Source: Mesodorylaimus sp. YZB2_4 (taxonomy: Eukaryota > Nematoda > Enoplea > Dorylaimida > Dorylaimidae). From it: a DNA stretch of 64,000 nt. The stretch spans positions 182,283 to 246,282 of the forward strand of contig JASANH010000902.1 of assembly GCA_030248295.1 (NCBI GenBank), read 5' to 3'. The notes below the pieces were generated by a model that searched no databases, was not told where the DNA came from, and saw only the letters and a list, made by a program, of their open reading frames with translations. The position numbers were made by a program, and so were the translations under genes. Positions 34,801 to 45,821 of the stretch are shown piece by piece. The number at the start of each line of letters is the position of its first letter. The first letter of the stretch is position 1.

Positions 34801-37800
34801 GAACACAGTTTAGTCGCCTGATTTCTGGCCAGAGCTGATCATATGGCGATTTATTGACCAGACTTTCCAAAATGTGGACAACAGTGACATAAAACATTTT
34901 TGCAACCATTCCAATACAGAGTCTTAAGTGTTTCTTTACAAGTCCTCGTGTGCCCATGCCTCTTGCTTTGTACTTTGGTGAAAAAGAAAAGCTCTGATTC
35001 TACGATAGCAAAACATTTCCCCACCCAAATTTGAATTCAAAATTGGCACTCATACACAACTCCTCCCTGGCATTCTTGTTCTAGTTCATGTTATTCCAAC
35101 TATTTCATGAATCTACTCGCTAAGCCGAAACAAAAGCATCAGCTCCATCGATTCCTTACACGGCTTCTCGGTGCCAGTATCCTTCTTGGCAATAAAGTCT
35201 TGCAACAGTAAATCGATATCCAGCGCAGTCATTTGGTCGAGGAAATCCCCGTACACCTGAAAAGGACACAAATGTCACATCATACTTTATCCATAGCCAA
35301 GCAGCACATATTTGACCATCATTTTCCACCCATGCGGGAGTCGAACCCTCCTCTCTAAGCGTGAGAGGCAGACGCCTTAACCGCTAGGCCACGACCTGGG
35401 CCCAGCCCACAATTACAAATCACACAACCAGTTCCAACACTGTCAATCAGATACCCGCATTGAATTGCTGGCTACATTTTCAGCACTCTCATCAATCTGC
35501 ACTGTAGCCCTACATTAGGGAACATAAAGCTAGTCCCAGACATCAACTCGACGAGTTTCCGCCCCGCCAGCACTAGCGATCAAGCGGCTATAATCAAGGC
35601 AACTACGCCAATTACATCTTTTATTACCACGAACGACATATTTTTCAGGCGCGAAGCAGCTCCATTCTTAAAAACTGCCAGTTCCACGAATAAAAAACTT
35701 CATCCTCAGAAACCTTCGAAAGACTACGCCTGTTGCAGGATATAAAGTCCTTTCTAGACCCCTTCCACACTCTTCCACCCCAAATATGTCCAGTGTGCAT
35801 TTGCCAGTCTCCTTATACGCAATACCGCCTCTTCTAACACACTTCTTCCCAAAAAATGCCCTTCTCACATATTTATTAAAAAGGAAACACGTGTTTAAAA
35901 ACTTCTTTCCCCGCCTGCCCCGTTTCGCCATGGGTACTCGGTTAGGCAGTGGACTGCCCGACGGGCCCACCCGCCCCGCTTCAGCTATTTTAGGAAGGAC
36001 CAGTTCTGTGCGACTCGCTCCACTCATGCCCAACAATTTATGCGCGTCCTGCCAAAACGACAAATCCGACACTAAGGTTGCAGAAACTTGAGAAAAAGGA
36101 GATCCTCGGTGAAAATCTTCACACACTCGGGTTTCGCGATTCTTGCACACAAAATGTTTCAAAAATACAAAATTTTAAATGTAACAAATCGCACCAGTCG
36201 CAAAAAAGGAAAAAACGCGTTTTTGACCATTGATCCCGCAAAAAGTAATTTTGCGCAAAATAAAAAACAAAACTCGCACACTTGAGTATTTTGCGAGAAA
36301 AAATTACCTACGCACAACATTTCCAAGGAAACAGAAAAATTCTTTTTATCACCCCTCGAATAGATTTTTCTTGAAACTATTCCGCGAGAAAAGTGCAAGC
36401 CCGTGGAATCTTGTCAATTAGAGGCCTAAACAGAGAAGAAATCCCCGGGAGGCGCTTTTTAACACCCTAAATTGAAATGTCGACGTCAATCAGCAGCTTC
36501 GTCCCCGAGAGACAACCAAATCAATCCTTTCAACCCTGTTTATTATTCGAACAAGCTTATTAGCAGAAAAAATTGCAGCCAGGAAAATTTTCCAGCATTT
36601 TAACTCGTCAATAACTTTTTTGCATTATTGAATAAAATTTCAAGACTTACTTGATTCACCAAAACGTAAGAGCCTTGAATATTTTGCGCATACGCCGACG
36701 CGAATAATTTCATTTGACTTAAATGATTTTCTTCCGATTGTTGAAAACTCTAAAAAAATTAAGTCTAAAAATAATTAAGTTGACAAAATTTCATACCCTG
36801 GCAGCTTTTATCATACGATCTTCGAAATCGTCACGAACTTTTCCATATTTCTCCACATACATTTTATATTCTTCGGCTAAAGAAACAAATAGCTGAAGCT
36901 TTTTTTCGACTAAAAAAACTGCATAAAACATTCTGACCAGCTTTTTTCATACGAGTTTCAGATTTCGATATTTCTTTCGCATTTCCATTTTCTCTTTTCA
37001 ATTTTTCATATTCTGAACATCGTGCAAAATAATTTTCTCGTGATTTTTGTAAGCACGTCGTCGTCGTTTGAATATAATTCACGGCATCGAATGTTTTCGA
37101 CTCCTTGTCTTTTACCTAAAGTAAATATTAGGGAATTTTAGATTTCTAGAAACATGCAAAAAAATTTTTTTCGATCTCGGGCAGACACTTTCTTTTGGAA
37201 ACTTGGTAAAAGTTTTTGTCGAGTCAAAAATTTTTTCTTCTAACAAGTTGAAAAAATTTTTTCTTACGAAGTCAGAAAAATTCGGTTTCTCTCGAAAAAT
37301 TTTCACGTAAAAAAAGTTGGAAGTTGCGGTGAAAACCAAAACCAGGAGAATGAAGATAAGACTGAAAAAATTACCTCTTTGTGAACCTTTTGTTGTTCAT
37401 CTCCGTATTTCTGAACTTCCTTACTCAAATCGTGTAATTTCTGGACCAAATGGGAATGAAGTTGGGAAATTTTATCTAAAGAAGCTCGAATCATTTGCCA
37501 AACTGGTGCAAATGTCCTGAAATAAACACGAACTGATTGCAAGAGAGGCAATTAATTTCTGAAAAATAAGGAAAGATTTTTACCCGACTGTGCCATACGT
37601 TGAAACTTGTTTTGTAATCAGGGTTAGCTTTTTCTGATATTCTTCTTCCGCAGCCGCTCTTTCTCGTAAAAATGCAACCAATTCCTTCACATTTGCTTGG
37701 CCGTGTTTCATGTTCTGATACAAAACAGAAAATCCATTATTCTTGTCCCCCTGAAAAGTAAAATTTGTACATAAAAGGTTTGACAGAAAACAAATTATGG

Positions 37801-37838
37801 CAGCTTACCCAAAAATGATCGGCAAAATCGACTGTCAT
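29536..37838 (-). CDS. FCHO: FCHO family F-BAR / mu-homology endocytic adaptor
   Basis: Sixteen exons (minus): 37809-37838, 37584-37750, 37375-37516, 36938-37115, 36797-36876, 36651-36749, 35160-35256, 33726-34379, 32821-32930, 32360-32465, 32172-32302, 31241-31702, 30969-31189, 30736-30912, 30139-30513, 29536-29809. They sum to 3303 nt (1100 aa), all phases consistent. The F-BAR domain (residues 1-264) opens MTVDFADHFWGDKNNGF, contains NMKHGQANVKEL and GTFAPVWQMIRA, and ends in exon 7 near DTGTEKP. A long Ser-rich linker follows with a Lys cluster (FLRKKKDKKKKDK), an acidic SSSESESDDD patch and IKVEIKPL. The C-terminal muHD includes VAVSFPSGIV, FWKCEPDHTDIRIDYQYN, RLSWRLTELS and final SLLKKKTVSGKYL. 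FCHO proteins bind and bend PIP2 membranes, recruit Eps15/AP-2 and start clathrin-coated pits. The gene appears complete and functional. Introns carry SINEs, a repeat-A copy and a poly-C run. Confidence 0.96.
29815..30085 (-). repeat. Dispersed repeat family A, copy in last FCHO intron
   Basis: The inverse of the 1815-1993 copy: the CGCGAGACTCGCCTTCCTCC block and CGCCGCCTGGGTGCGCTGGT are shared. It creates a spurious 107-codon minus-strand frame next to the true last exon. Confidence 0.6.
30566..30712 (-). repeat. tRNA-derived SINE (family S) in FCHO intron
   Basis: Inverted copy: CATGTCATGTCC tail, GAGGGCTGAGGAACATATAT, GGGAGTCGAACCCTCCCCTG (B-box complement) and CCGCTAGGCCACGACC (A-box side). 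Confidence 0.78.
31722..31792 (+). repeat. 3' half of a family S SINE in FCHO intron
   Basis: Retains only the body end CCTCGAGTGCGCGTACGGTG and the tail GAGACATGACACGACATG; no B box upstream, because the 5' part abuts exon 31241-31702. Confidence 0.6.
31840..31869. repeat. Homopolymer run of 30 C
   Basis: An uninterrupted C tract in the FCHO intron between exons 31241-31702 and 32172-32302, with a second C run (about 13) at 31924. Reported length may be affected by sequencing error. Confidence 0.9.
35276..35402 (-). repeat. tRNA-derived SINE (family S) in FCHO intron
   Basis: Inverted copy with the clearest tRNA part. Read on the minus strand: GTCGTGGCCTAGCGGTTAAG, GCGTCTGCCTCTCACG, GAGGGTTCGACTCCCGC. 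This looks like an intact A box and B box. Confidence 0.8.
35668..36162 (-). other. Unassigned 164-codon open frame within an FCHO intron
   Basis: Lies in the 1.4-kb intron between FCHO exons 36651-36749 and 35160-35256, same strand. The middle (DLSFWQDAHKLLGMSGASRT then VLPKIAEAGRVGPSGSPLPN) reads rather protein-like. The plus strand is also open for 101 codons over the same bases, and the exons on either side splice in phase without it. It could be an alternative exon, a nested gene or chance. Confidence 0.25.
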
Positions 37839-39202
37839 TTTTAAGTTTTGGAAAAAGAGAGAATTGCGAATGCTGTGAAACCTTTTGACGCAGTGTTATT
37901 AATGATAAGAATTGTGATTTTTCAGACTCATTATTTTCAAAAAAAAAATTTTACAGGACGTGAAATGATTTTGCTGAAACTGCTTTTCATTTTCCTTGAT
38001 TTTTGCGCACAGATTGTGAAAAAATGTGTTAATTTGTTGTAAGCAGAGATAATGACAAATGAGCGGGAAATTCAAAATTTAGTGAGAAGTTTGATCGACA
38101 GTCACTGAATCTTGAAAGACCTTGAAGGGCTTGTTTTTGCCGAGTCTTTTAATTTTGAAAAATGTGACAAGACTGATAACGAATCTCGAATGATTTATTT
38201 TATTCCGATGGTATATCGCTTGCGGCAGTAACTGTTTCGACTTTGCACAAAAAAGCGCATGTTGAATCACCATCACCACTCATGGGTGCATAAAATTCAC
38301 AGCTGAAAGAGGGTCAAAAACTGAAGCCAGGCAATGTATGTTTTAGTGTTTCGATGACCTGGGTTTTTCACTGTCTGACCTGACCCTTACCTTTACCGAC
38401 CGCTCAAAAAATTTTGTGACCTGACCTCGACCTTGACCGAGCCAAAACAACTTTCTGACCTGACCGTTGACCTGCGAGGAGTTGTAAATTTTCTGGCTCT
38501 GACTTTGACAGTGATCGGACAAAAAAATTTGCAAACACCACCAACCGGCACCATCACCAAAGCTTCTCTGTGTCTGCAGTTTTACCAAGAAATTTCACTA
38601 CAGCTGACAATTTTCTGGCATTACGTGAAATTTTTACGGGCAGCCCAAGAAACTGAATTTTTATCAAGCTCAAAAAGATATGCAAAGCTTTTTTCACGGC
38701 TTTGGGAAAACTAGAAAAGCTGAGACCCATCGAAAATCAAAGACAAATCTCATTCGTTATATGTCAACTCCTGCTCAAACTGCTTGCTGCATGATCGATT
38801 TCTTTTCGCCGCAATCCGAGAAAAGGCGCCTTACCAGGCTGGAATTGGCTGGTACAGCCAGAATACCTCGCTCGAATGACGCCAAGTTTGGATATGAACG
38901 AATGGGAAGAGATAGGGATGGCTAAGCCATGGGTGGATGGCATTCGCAAGCATACACTAGGCTGGCACACAGTAGTCTATGCAGCTGGGCTGGCAGGGCA
39001 CTTGACGAGTAAGACAACTGCAATAGCACGATAATAGTCGATAACTCATGGAATAAACCAAAAGTTTCATAAGCTTTTTGTTAAGATCTAGACAAAACCA
39101 GTTCGCTAAATCGATTCCAGGTGTCGATCGCATTTTCAAGACAGCAAAGGAAATAATCAGGCGATCTCTCCTTGTATCAGGTCTCAATGGCGACACCATC
39201 GA
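37839..39202. other. FCHO 5' flank and repeat DNA
   Basis: Contains a (GACCTGACC)-rich stretch at about 38350-38525, beginning ACCTGGGTTTTTCACTGTCT. The same motif follows the SINE at 47105-47255 (about 47262-47345). A lone GCGGGAAATTCAAAATTTA at 38063 matches the ends of MITE family C. No gene was recognised; 81-93-codon frames at 38433-38925 have no recognisable content. Confidence 0.45.
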
Positions 39203-40446
39203 CTACGGCCTGTAGCTGTAATACTTGCATTCTGCCCGTGGTGCCATGTAGCCCAAATTCGAGGCATCTGATTGATCCAAGGCGAACAGATCGCAGTCGC
39301 CATTGCAAAACCAGTTGAAACTGCGACACCAGATTCGCTAAGCGCAATGAACAGCACAGTCGTTCATCGAGTTCACTAGTGGCACGCTTTGAATAACCAC
39401 GTCCCGATTCATGCACGAGTTTGGAATATGATCAAATTTTTGCCCAGTGTCTTAAAAAAGAAAAATGCACAAAATATGGTAAAAGCAACAAAAAGTGTTT
39501 CTGAACAGGGATGAGGCACTTGGGCGGCAGAGTCCTGATATTTTTTGATATTCGTCTTTGTCCCAGCAAGCCTTTCACTGTCGAAGGCAGTGTGTCCGGG
39601 TCAAATTTCGCCCAATTTTCATCATAATATCGGTGAATAATCAAAGCAATTTCTTACTAAAAACAGAGCATAAAACGTATTGTTTGCTTTTGCACTGATG
39701 ATCGCCAAACTTTGATGCCGAATCATGTAAAAGCAGACACTGATCATCGCCCGCATACGCGCCATTATCAGCGAGTCGCAGTTGCAAGAAAGTCTTGTTG
39801 ACGCTCAACTTTGCATCAACAGCGTTAACGTCGGTATGGAAACTGGTGAACGGTCCCAGCACATTTCCTCCACGAACGGCTACTGGGTTGTTCCTCATTA
39901 CGATGAAAGCAAATTTGCTCCCAACGATTGGCTAAAATTACATGGAGCAAGATGGAAAAATCAAAAAAAAAATATCATACTCTTAAATAAGCTGTGATCG
40001 CTACGAGTTCATTGGTTGCAAAGATCAGGCTAAGTGATGCAGTTTTGCTTTGACAAACGCCGAACGCACTGTCCCAATCGCTCATTTCGTAACTGTCAGT
40101 CGAGTTGGTTGGAACAAAGAAGCATCGACCGCCATTGACCACTCCTCTGTACGCACTCGAACAGATTTGTTGGAAGGTGATTGGGTCAACGCAGTGCTGG
40201 CCTGCAAAACATTTTTATCATTTGAAAAAATCCTAGTGTTCGATCGTGAGCTTGTCTGCCTTCTGGCGAAGCAGCGTTTGCGAACACTGGTGTACTAAGT
40301 CGAGATATTTGAGACGCTGCTGCGACACATCTTGGAGCCGCCAGAACTGGCGGCTACTTGAAAAACAGAGTTCTAGGCGCTCGCAGTACAGTAAGCTCAC
40401 CTGAAGCACGAGTCACAAGAATCAATACAATGAGATGGCGAATCAT
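39203..40446 (-). pseudogene. C-type lectin-PAN gene 1, single in-frame stop
   Basis: Four exons (minus): 40401-40446, 39981-40201, 39658-39931, 39203-39450, with consistent phases. Exon 1 is a signal peptide (MIRHLIVLILVTRAS). Exons 2-3 form one C-type-lectin-like domain, including CVDPITFQQIC, GGRCFF, WDSAFGVCQ and the terminal half with NKTFLQLRLADNGAYAGDDQC and YVLCSVFSK. Exon 4 is a PAN/apple-type module (IPNSCMNRDVVIQS, then CRSFNWFCNGDCDLFA), ending YYSYRP and a stop. A TAG at 39338-39340 interrupts the PAN module between HCA and RIWCRS; the corresponding position in the intact paralogue is a sense codon. Everything else, including splice sites, is preserved, so it is either a recently lost gene or encodes a protein with a shortened PAN module. 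Confidence 0.78.
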
Positions 40447-41000
40447 GCTATCCTTTCCTGTAAGCCAGAGAGATGAGTAAGAGTAAGGGAGAAGGCATCG
40501 CAGGGCCAGCAATATTGTTTTCTAAGCTAGGCTCCCTTTTTTCTGTGAAGTTCATTAGGAATTCACGAAAGCTTTCGTTTTCGATGTTTTCATAACTGAA
40601 TCTGAACCTTCAGCAGCGCATTTTTCGAAGTATTCTTAAATTTAGAAGTATCTAATTTTTCATGGAAAAGCAAACTAAAACTTTTTAAAGATTCAGCGTA
40701 AGAAAGTCAGGAACTTATGATTCGAGTAATACTGTACAACTCGCAAGTTTTGGAAACGTCTAAAGACTTGTAAGAGCACAAATGGTTGAATAAATTTAGC
40801 TAAAAATTTGTTTCTTCAATTGATCGAGAATAGTGAACAGAACTTTAACTGAAGTTTTCTCCTCCCGACCATGTCTTCTGGCAGTTAGTGACCGCGGCAG
40901 CCGAGCTCATCATCCCCGACTGTCAGGTACGTTTCCATGTGCTTGCTCGATACCGTTGCCACCTTCTATTGTTACACTTTCAAAAAAAACTGTGCGGGGG

Positions 41001-41056
41001 AAGCGGCTCATGGCTATACTATATGTGATCACATATAGTGTAGCCATGAAGCGGCT
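41001..41056. mobile_element. 40-bp palindromic mini-insert with perfect 8-bp target duplication
   Basis: AAGCGGCT at 41001-41008 is repeated exactly at 41049-41056. Between them lies a palindrome whose halves, CATGGCTATACTATATGTGA and TCACATATAGTGTAGCCATG, are complementary with one mismatch. An 8-bp duplication is what hAT-type and some related transposases produce. The insert is either an extremely short element consisting only of two 20-bp terminal repeats, or a fused-end remnant left by deletion. Confidence 0.75.
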
Positions 41057-41984
41057 GGATGGGCTCGAAATTTCCAACGTCGCCCACGGTGGACAAAGAT
41101 GTGGAATACATGTTCAGTCATGGGCAAAAGTTAAGGAACTCCTGTTGGTATCTTGGAAATTTTTTATTTCCTTGACTCGTCAGAGCTAATGTGTTTGCAG
41201 CAATGCTGGCAGTGCATTGTCTGATTTACCCCGGGTTTTAATTTGACATCGCTAATTCCAAAAAAAAGCAGATTTTGCCTAGTAGTCATTTTTAACCAGA
41301 GAAATGGGTGGAAAAAGTGCATTTCCCCGGACGATAATGGTAAGAATTTTCAAGGATAAGAGATTATAGTAAAAGGACATCTCCACGCGTGAAAATGTGT
41401 TTGCATAGACTTTAAGAACAGCAAACTCGACAAACTCAGCGAGACTAATTCATATGTCGATAAGAAACGGACCAGACAATGGCAAAAACTAAGCAGCATG
41501 ATCACTGTCGACCGATCCTATTATCGATTATTATTGCACGCTGTGTGCACATTGCTTGCTCGATTGGGGGAAGCTAGTGCCGTCATGATCAACGGTTTTA
41601 CAGTTCGGAGTTACGTGATCGGTGCCAGATTTCATGGTAGAGTGGCTAATCTGAAGCTCTTGTGGAAAACATTTAGTGATGCGGATCAATCGCCAATGAT
41701 CAGATTGTTTCAGTTTCCGCGGGCTCCCGCTGCATTTTCATCTCGCATACGATTCAGTCTCGGCAATTTTTTCGATGGCAATTCTTAATGCATTTGCAAA
41801 TATACATTTCTACGCATGAAATTTCCTTTTTCGTTCATTTCGTATCGTTGAATAAATTCACAAGTTTTGCCATTCCTGTCCGTAAAAAACCCCAGTGCAG
41901 CTAAATGTCTATCTGTCAGTGTGCTACAAACACGCTGGCTGGGCCCAGTCCAGGAGATAAAAAATTATTTCCAAAATAGTCATT

Positions 41985-42669
41985 TATGACAGACTCGAAA
42001 CTTTCAGACCAGCCAATGCACAGAGTGGATAACCAGGGCTTAGGATGGCTGGTCTACTCGGCCACAAGGAAAAGGAGAGATGGCCCAACATGCTAGGCAC
42101 TGCACACAGTGTGCATGCATTGAGATGTCAGCATCAAAGCCACATAGCTTGTCCTCTGTGTACTGCTGCTGTTAGAACAGGTTTCCTCTAGGATACCAGC
42201 TGTGCTGTTTCACATGGGCAACGCCAAAGCTGCAGCGCCGCGAGTAAACATGGCTTATCATTCGACGCCTCAGCCGCGAGGGGCACTGAACAATATTTCC
42301 TCGCCTTCTTCTAACTTTATCTTTATGCTAATGGCTTATCATATCAGTGATGTGACGCTCTAGGATGAAGACACACGTGACACAAAATGATTTACCTAGG
42401 CTTGAGCATTACCTAATAAGAGCATGTGCACGCAGCCCGAGATTTAGACACTCATAGCCCACCAGTAGACCATGAGCACAGGATCGCATAGTCCTCTGCT
42501 CGTTGCCACAACCAGTCGTCCGGTTGATTTTCATGCAGAAAAAGCAGTTTCTGCTCAGGCATTTTTCCTAAACCGTGGTTGCGTTTAGCAGTGGCCGAGT
42601 AGACCAGCCATCCTGAGCCCTGCTTCCACTGCGTGCATTGGCTGGTCGAAAAGTTTCGAGTCTGTCATA
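41985..42669. mobile_element. Inverted-repeat element with 80-bp arms
   Basis: Left arm 41985-42065 (TATGACAGACTCGAAACTTT ... GGTCTACTCGGCCAC) is mirrored at 42591-42669 (GTGGCCGAGTAGACC ... AAGTTTCGAGTCTGTCATA). The 525-bp interior has no coding capacity. Target duplication not evident. Confidence 0.8.
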
Positions 42670-43021
42670 ACAGACTTGTTTGGATATAATAAGACCGTTT
42701 TTCGTTTTTTTGCACCAAGCTAGTGTGGCCCGAAATACCGCATGTCCCTACATACATTTTATAGACTGAGAGAATTGGGTGACTTGACTACAGTACACCT
42801 TCTTCCAAACCTCTGACAAACAGTAGTAGCGAAGAGTGTCGGGAGGCTATTCGTTGACGTCTTAGACAAAAAAAAAGTATATCATTGAGGTGTTGCAAAT
42901 CGCCAAAATCTGCATCCCATCAATTACCAGGGCCCGTTGCATAAAAGCCAGGACAAGTCAACTCATTTGGGCCAACTTTTTGGATGACTCTGCTTAGGAC
43001 AACTAGTTCTCGCGTGTTGTA

Positions 43022-44111
43022 GCATATAACTGCCTATAACACGGGTATCTTAGGAACCGGCGCGAAAGTCCACGGAGTGCGCAAGTTCACATTGACTCGC
43101 ACGATTCATCGATTCGTCGCGGCGGTTAACGAGCATTTGTACGCCGAACTGGTCGACTTGCCCAGTAAGAGAGAGCAAGCACGTGGACTCGTGGAGAAGT
43201 TTGAAGATAAAGCTGGCATACCAGAAGTATTTGGGTGCATCGATGGGTCCCGCATCGATATCGTGAATATCCCTTGAGATATCGAGGCCCAATTTGTAAA
43301 CCGGCATGGAAACCATTCAATCAACGCCATGTTTGTCTGCGGCCCAGGCTTGAGGTGAGCGAGTGGTTCTGCTGCTTTACCAGGGAGATTTGTTTTAGCG
43401 TATTGGTAACACGAATGACATCATGGCTCGGCGTATGAGGGCCAATGCATTATGCGTCTATTCCATTTCATATCATTTGTTTGTGCCCCAGAGCTTAAGA
43501 ATCGTTTTTTATTCGAGCCAGATAGAGGAATATGACCTCGTGACAACTGGTCAAAGTAGATCAGACAGAGTATCCTTATCAGTCGCTGAACTATTCACGT
43601 TTTTAGGTTTTATTATGTCTCGTCAAGGTGGCCGGGTTCCGTGAGCGATCAAAGAGTATTTCGAAATAGCAACTTGTTTGGGCGACTCGAGAGGGGATGG
43701 CGGCCTACTTGGATTCTACAGAATGGCGTATTATTGGGCGACTCAGGCTATGCCAATACTAATTACTTAATTACGCCCTTGCCTCACGCGGTCACGGCAC
43801 AGCAGGAGCAGTTCAATCGCCATCAAAGGAAAACACGACATTTGATCGAGTGTGCAATTGGAGTCCTGAAGCAACGTTTTCGCTGCCTTCTACTGCCTCA
43901 ACATTTGGCTCCATCATTCGTTGGCGAGGTTATCCGCTGTTGTGCTGTTTTGCACAATCTTCTGATGGGACCCGATGAGGCGGCACTGTTTCTCGAGGAC
44001 GATGACTGGCGTCCTGATGGGAATATGGATAGCAGCGACAACGGAAGCGACGATGATCGGCATCTGGACGGTGGCTTGACTCGGCGGCTCCAACTTATAG
44101 CAAGGTTTTGA
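43022..44111 (+). pseudogene. Harbinger transposase, one nonsense codon
   Basis: Two exons, 43022-43354 and 43607-44111, separated by a GT-AG intron (43355-43606) that restores the frame at GLR|FYYVSSRWPGSVSD. Exon 1 contains LGTGAKVHGVRKF and GCIDGSRIDI (first Asp). Exon 2 contains LLGDSGYANTNYL (second Asp) and RHLIECAIGVLKQRFRCL (Glu), followed by CCAVLHNLL. All three DDE acidic residues are therefore present. The frame is broken by one TGA at 43275-43277, directly before DIEAQFVNRHGNHSIN; a CGA-to-TGA change would explain it. The N-terminus upstream of 43022 is missing or unrecognised because TAG precedes it. The family cuts and pastes DNA with the help of the Myb partner. Confidence 0.85.
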
Positions 44112-45199
44112 TTTGCTGTTAGACATGTTTGGTTTTGATTGAAACTTTTTGTTAAGCTTTATAGTTGTTTAAGCACGCTGCAGAGGGTGTGAGCCTTTAA
44201 GAATGTGACAGAGGGTGTGACAAGGTTAAACTCAAACATGACACCTTTATCACTCATTCATTCACTTGCTGAAGCCATCGAATTTGTAACACCCCGAGCA
44301 TTATTCACCTGAGGTTGACCGTTCCTGCGTGAAGCTTCTATCTCTAATTCCAGCTTACGGTTTTTTAAAATCAAATTTTGCTTCTGCAAATACATGATAT
44401 CACTCTTTAGCTTCGCTTGCTTTTTTCTTCATTATCGATGTTGTCATGGCGATTAGATGGAGCTTTTCGAGTGTCTTGAGCTCCTAGACCACCAACCGGC
44501 GTTGACGCTGGAAAGAACAAAGACGGGGGTGTGAGCATTTCAGAATGTGACAGAGGGTGTGACATCATGTTGGTTCATAGATCAGGACAGCTGTCTTGTA
44601 TGAGAACATCGTTTCCCTGCAATTAATCAGCATGCATTGTGTCGCAAGCTGCGAGGTGGGTGAGGTTGGTTGGACGGGTGGGCCAGGGATCCCAGAGTCA
44701 GGGCTGGCGACATCTATCTAGTGCAGTCCGACATTAAGTATGAAAACTGACTTACCCAACGCCTTGTGGGAGCCAGACTCATTGTTCGTAGATTTCAACA
44801 AATCATGCCCAAGGGATAATTTTGCAGATCGGCGACGAGGATTGGGAGGAGAGGGCGATCAACAAGACATCGGTGAGCGACTGCGAGTGGGGGACTGACG
44901 AGAATCGGGCGATCGACGGGGCATGGGCGACCAATGAATGGTGGGGGAGCGATACGACGTCGACGACCGACTGGGCGCTGACAACTAGACTGGCGATGGG
45001 GAGGACGTTTTTGAGGGTTGGGTCGGCATCCTTGGTGACCATGTTCGAGAAGATGTAGCTCTCCTGTGAAGACAACAGAACAGTAGGCATGGATCATCTA
45101 GCTGATCTCCATGCAACCTCACCTGTTCCTCAATGCTCCTGCATCGTCCCACTGTTCCTCCACTAACAACCCCTCAACAAAGCTGAGTCGGGCCCCGAA

Positions 45200-45821
45200 A
45201 CTTGCAAAACTATTTCTTCCAATTTAGTGTACGCGCATCCTTGGGACTGATCGAGCGTACTGGTCGCGCTCCTTGGTCGTCTCCTTCTTCATATTTCCCC
45301 AAACATGGTCTCGCATATGCTTAAAGCCCTGACCAGGCCCAACTAAGATGTACAAGAAGGTCAACCCATAAGCTGCATAGTCTACCCTTATTTGAGCAGA
45401 GAAGCTCAATTTGCACGGCGTGGCGGCCTATACCTGAGAAGAAAAATGGTAAGGGTGGATTTAAAGCGCCAGCTCAGGTAAACGAACCATTCAATGCATC
45501 CTTTCGCTGTAACCATCTCCATGTAAAATACCGAGACTCACCGGCGTCAAAGCCATACGTGTTCTTGCATTCCTCAATGATCTCCGTTCAGGCTTGTTCT
45601 TTGCTTCTGTACGGAATGCCTTTGGTGACTGAATATTGCCGAAATAAAGCGTTTTCCCGCTCATCGATCAGCCGAGCAAAAATGATCTTCTGCGTGTCCG
45701 ATAATCGATATTGAATAATTTTCTCCATTTTTTCTTCTGCTACGTAGGAAATTTTTGAAGCACGCTTAGGATCCATTCTGAACCATCCTTCTAGGACCAC
45801 ATCGAAAACATCGACTACCAT
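45200..45821 (-). pseudogene. Harbinger Myb/SANT-like partner gene, remnant
   Basis: Minus-strand pieces. 45588-45821 encodes RLSDTQKIIFARLIDEREN and ends YRSKEQA, then TGA where a Trp is expected, continuing in frame TEIIEECKNTYGFDAG: a Myb/SANT-like first half with a single nonsense codon. A second piece near 45224-45409 has FKHMRDHVWGNMKKETTKE, matching the LRxxWxNMKKxAKK end of the same domain type. A further frame at 44803-45090 may be its C-terminal part, unproven. In this superfamily such proteins carry the transposase to the nucleus and to the ends. Confidence 0.65.

Larger units (their letters stand above)
40447..42929. other. Intergenic region with small inverted-repeat elements
   Basis: Includes a 40-bp palindrome flanked by 8-bp direct repeats (41001-41056) and a 0.7-kb inverted-repeat element (41985-42669), both listed separately. 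Frames at 40833-41189 and 41498-41788 (+) have no recognised domain. Confidence 0.5.
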
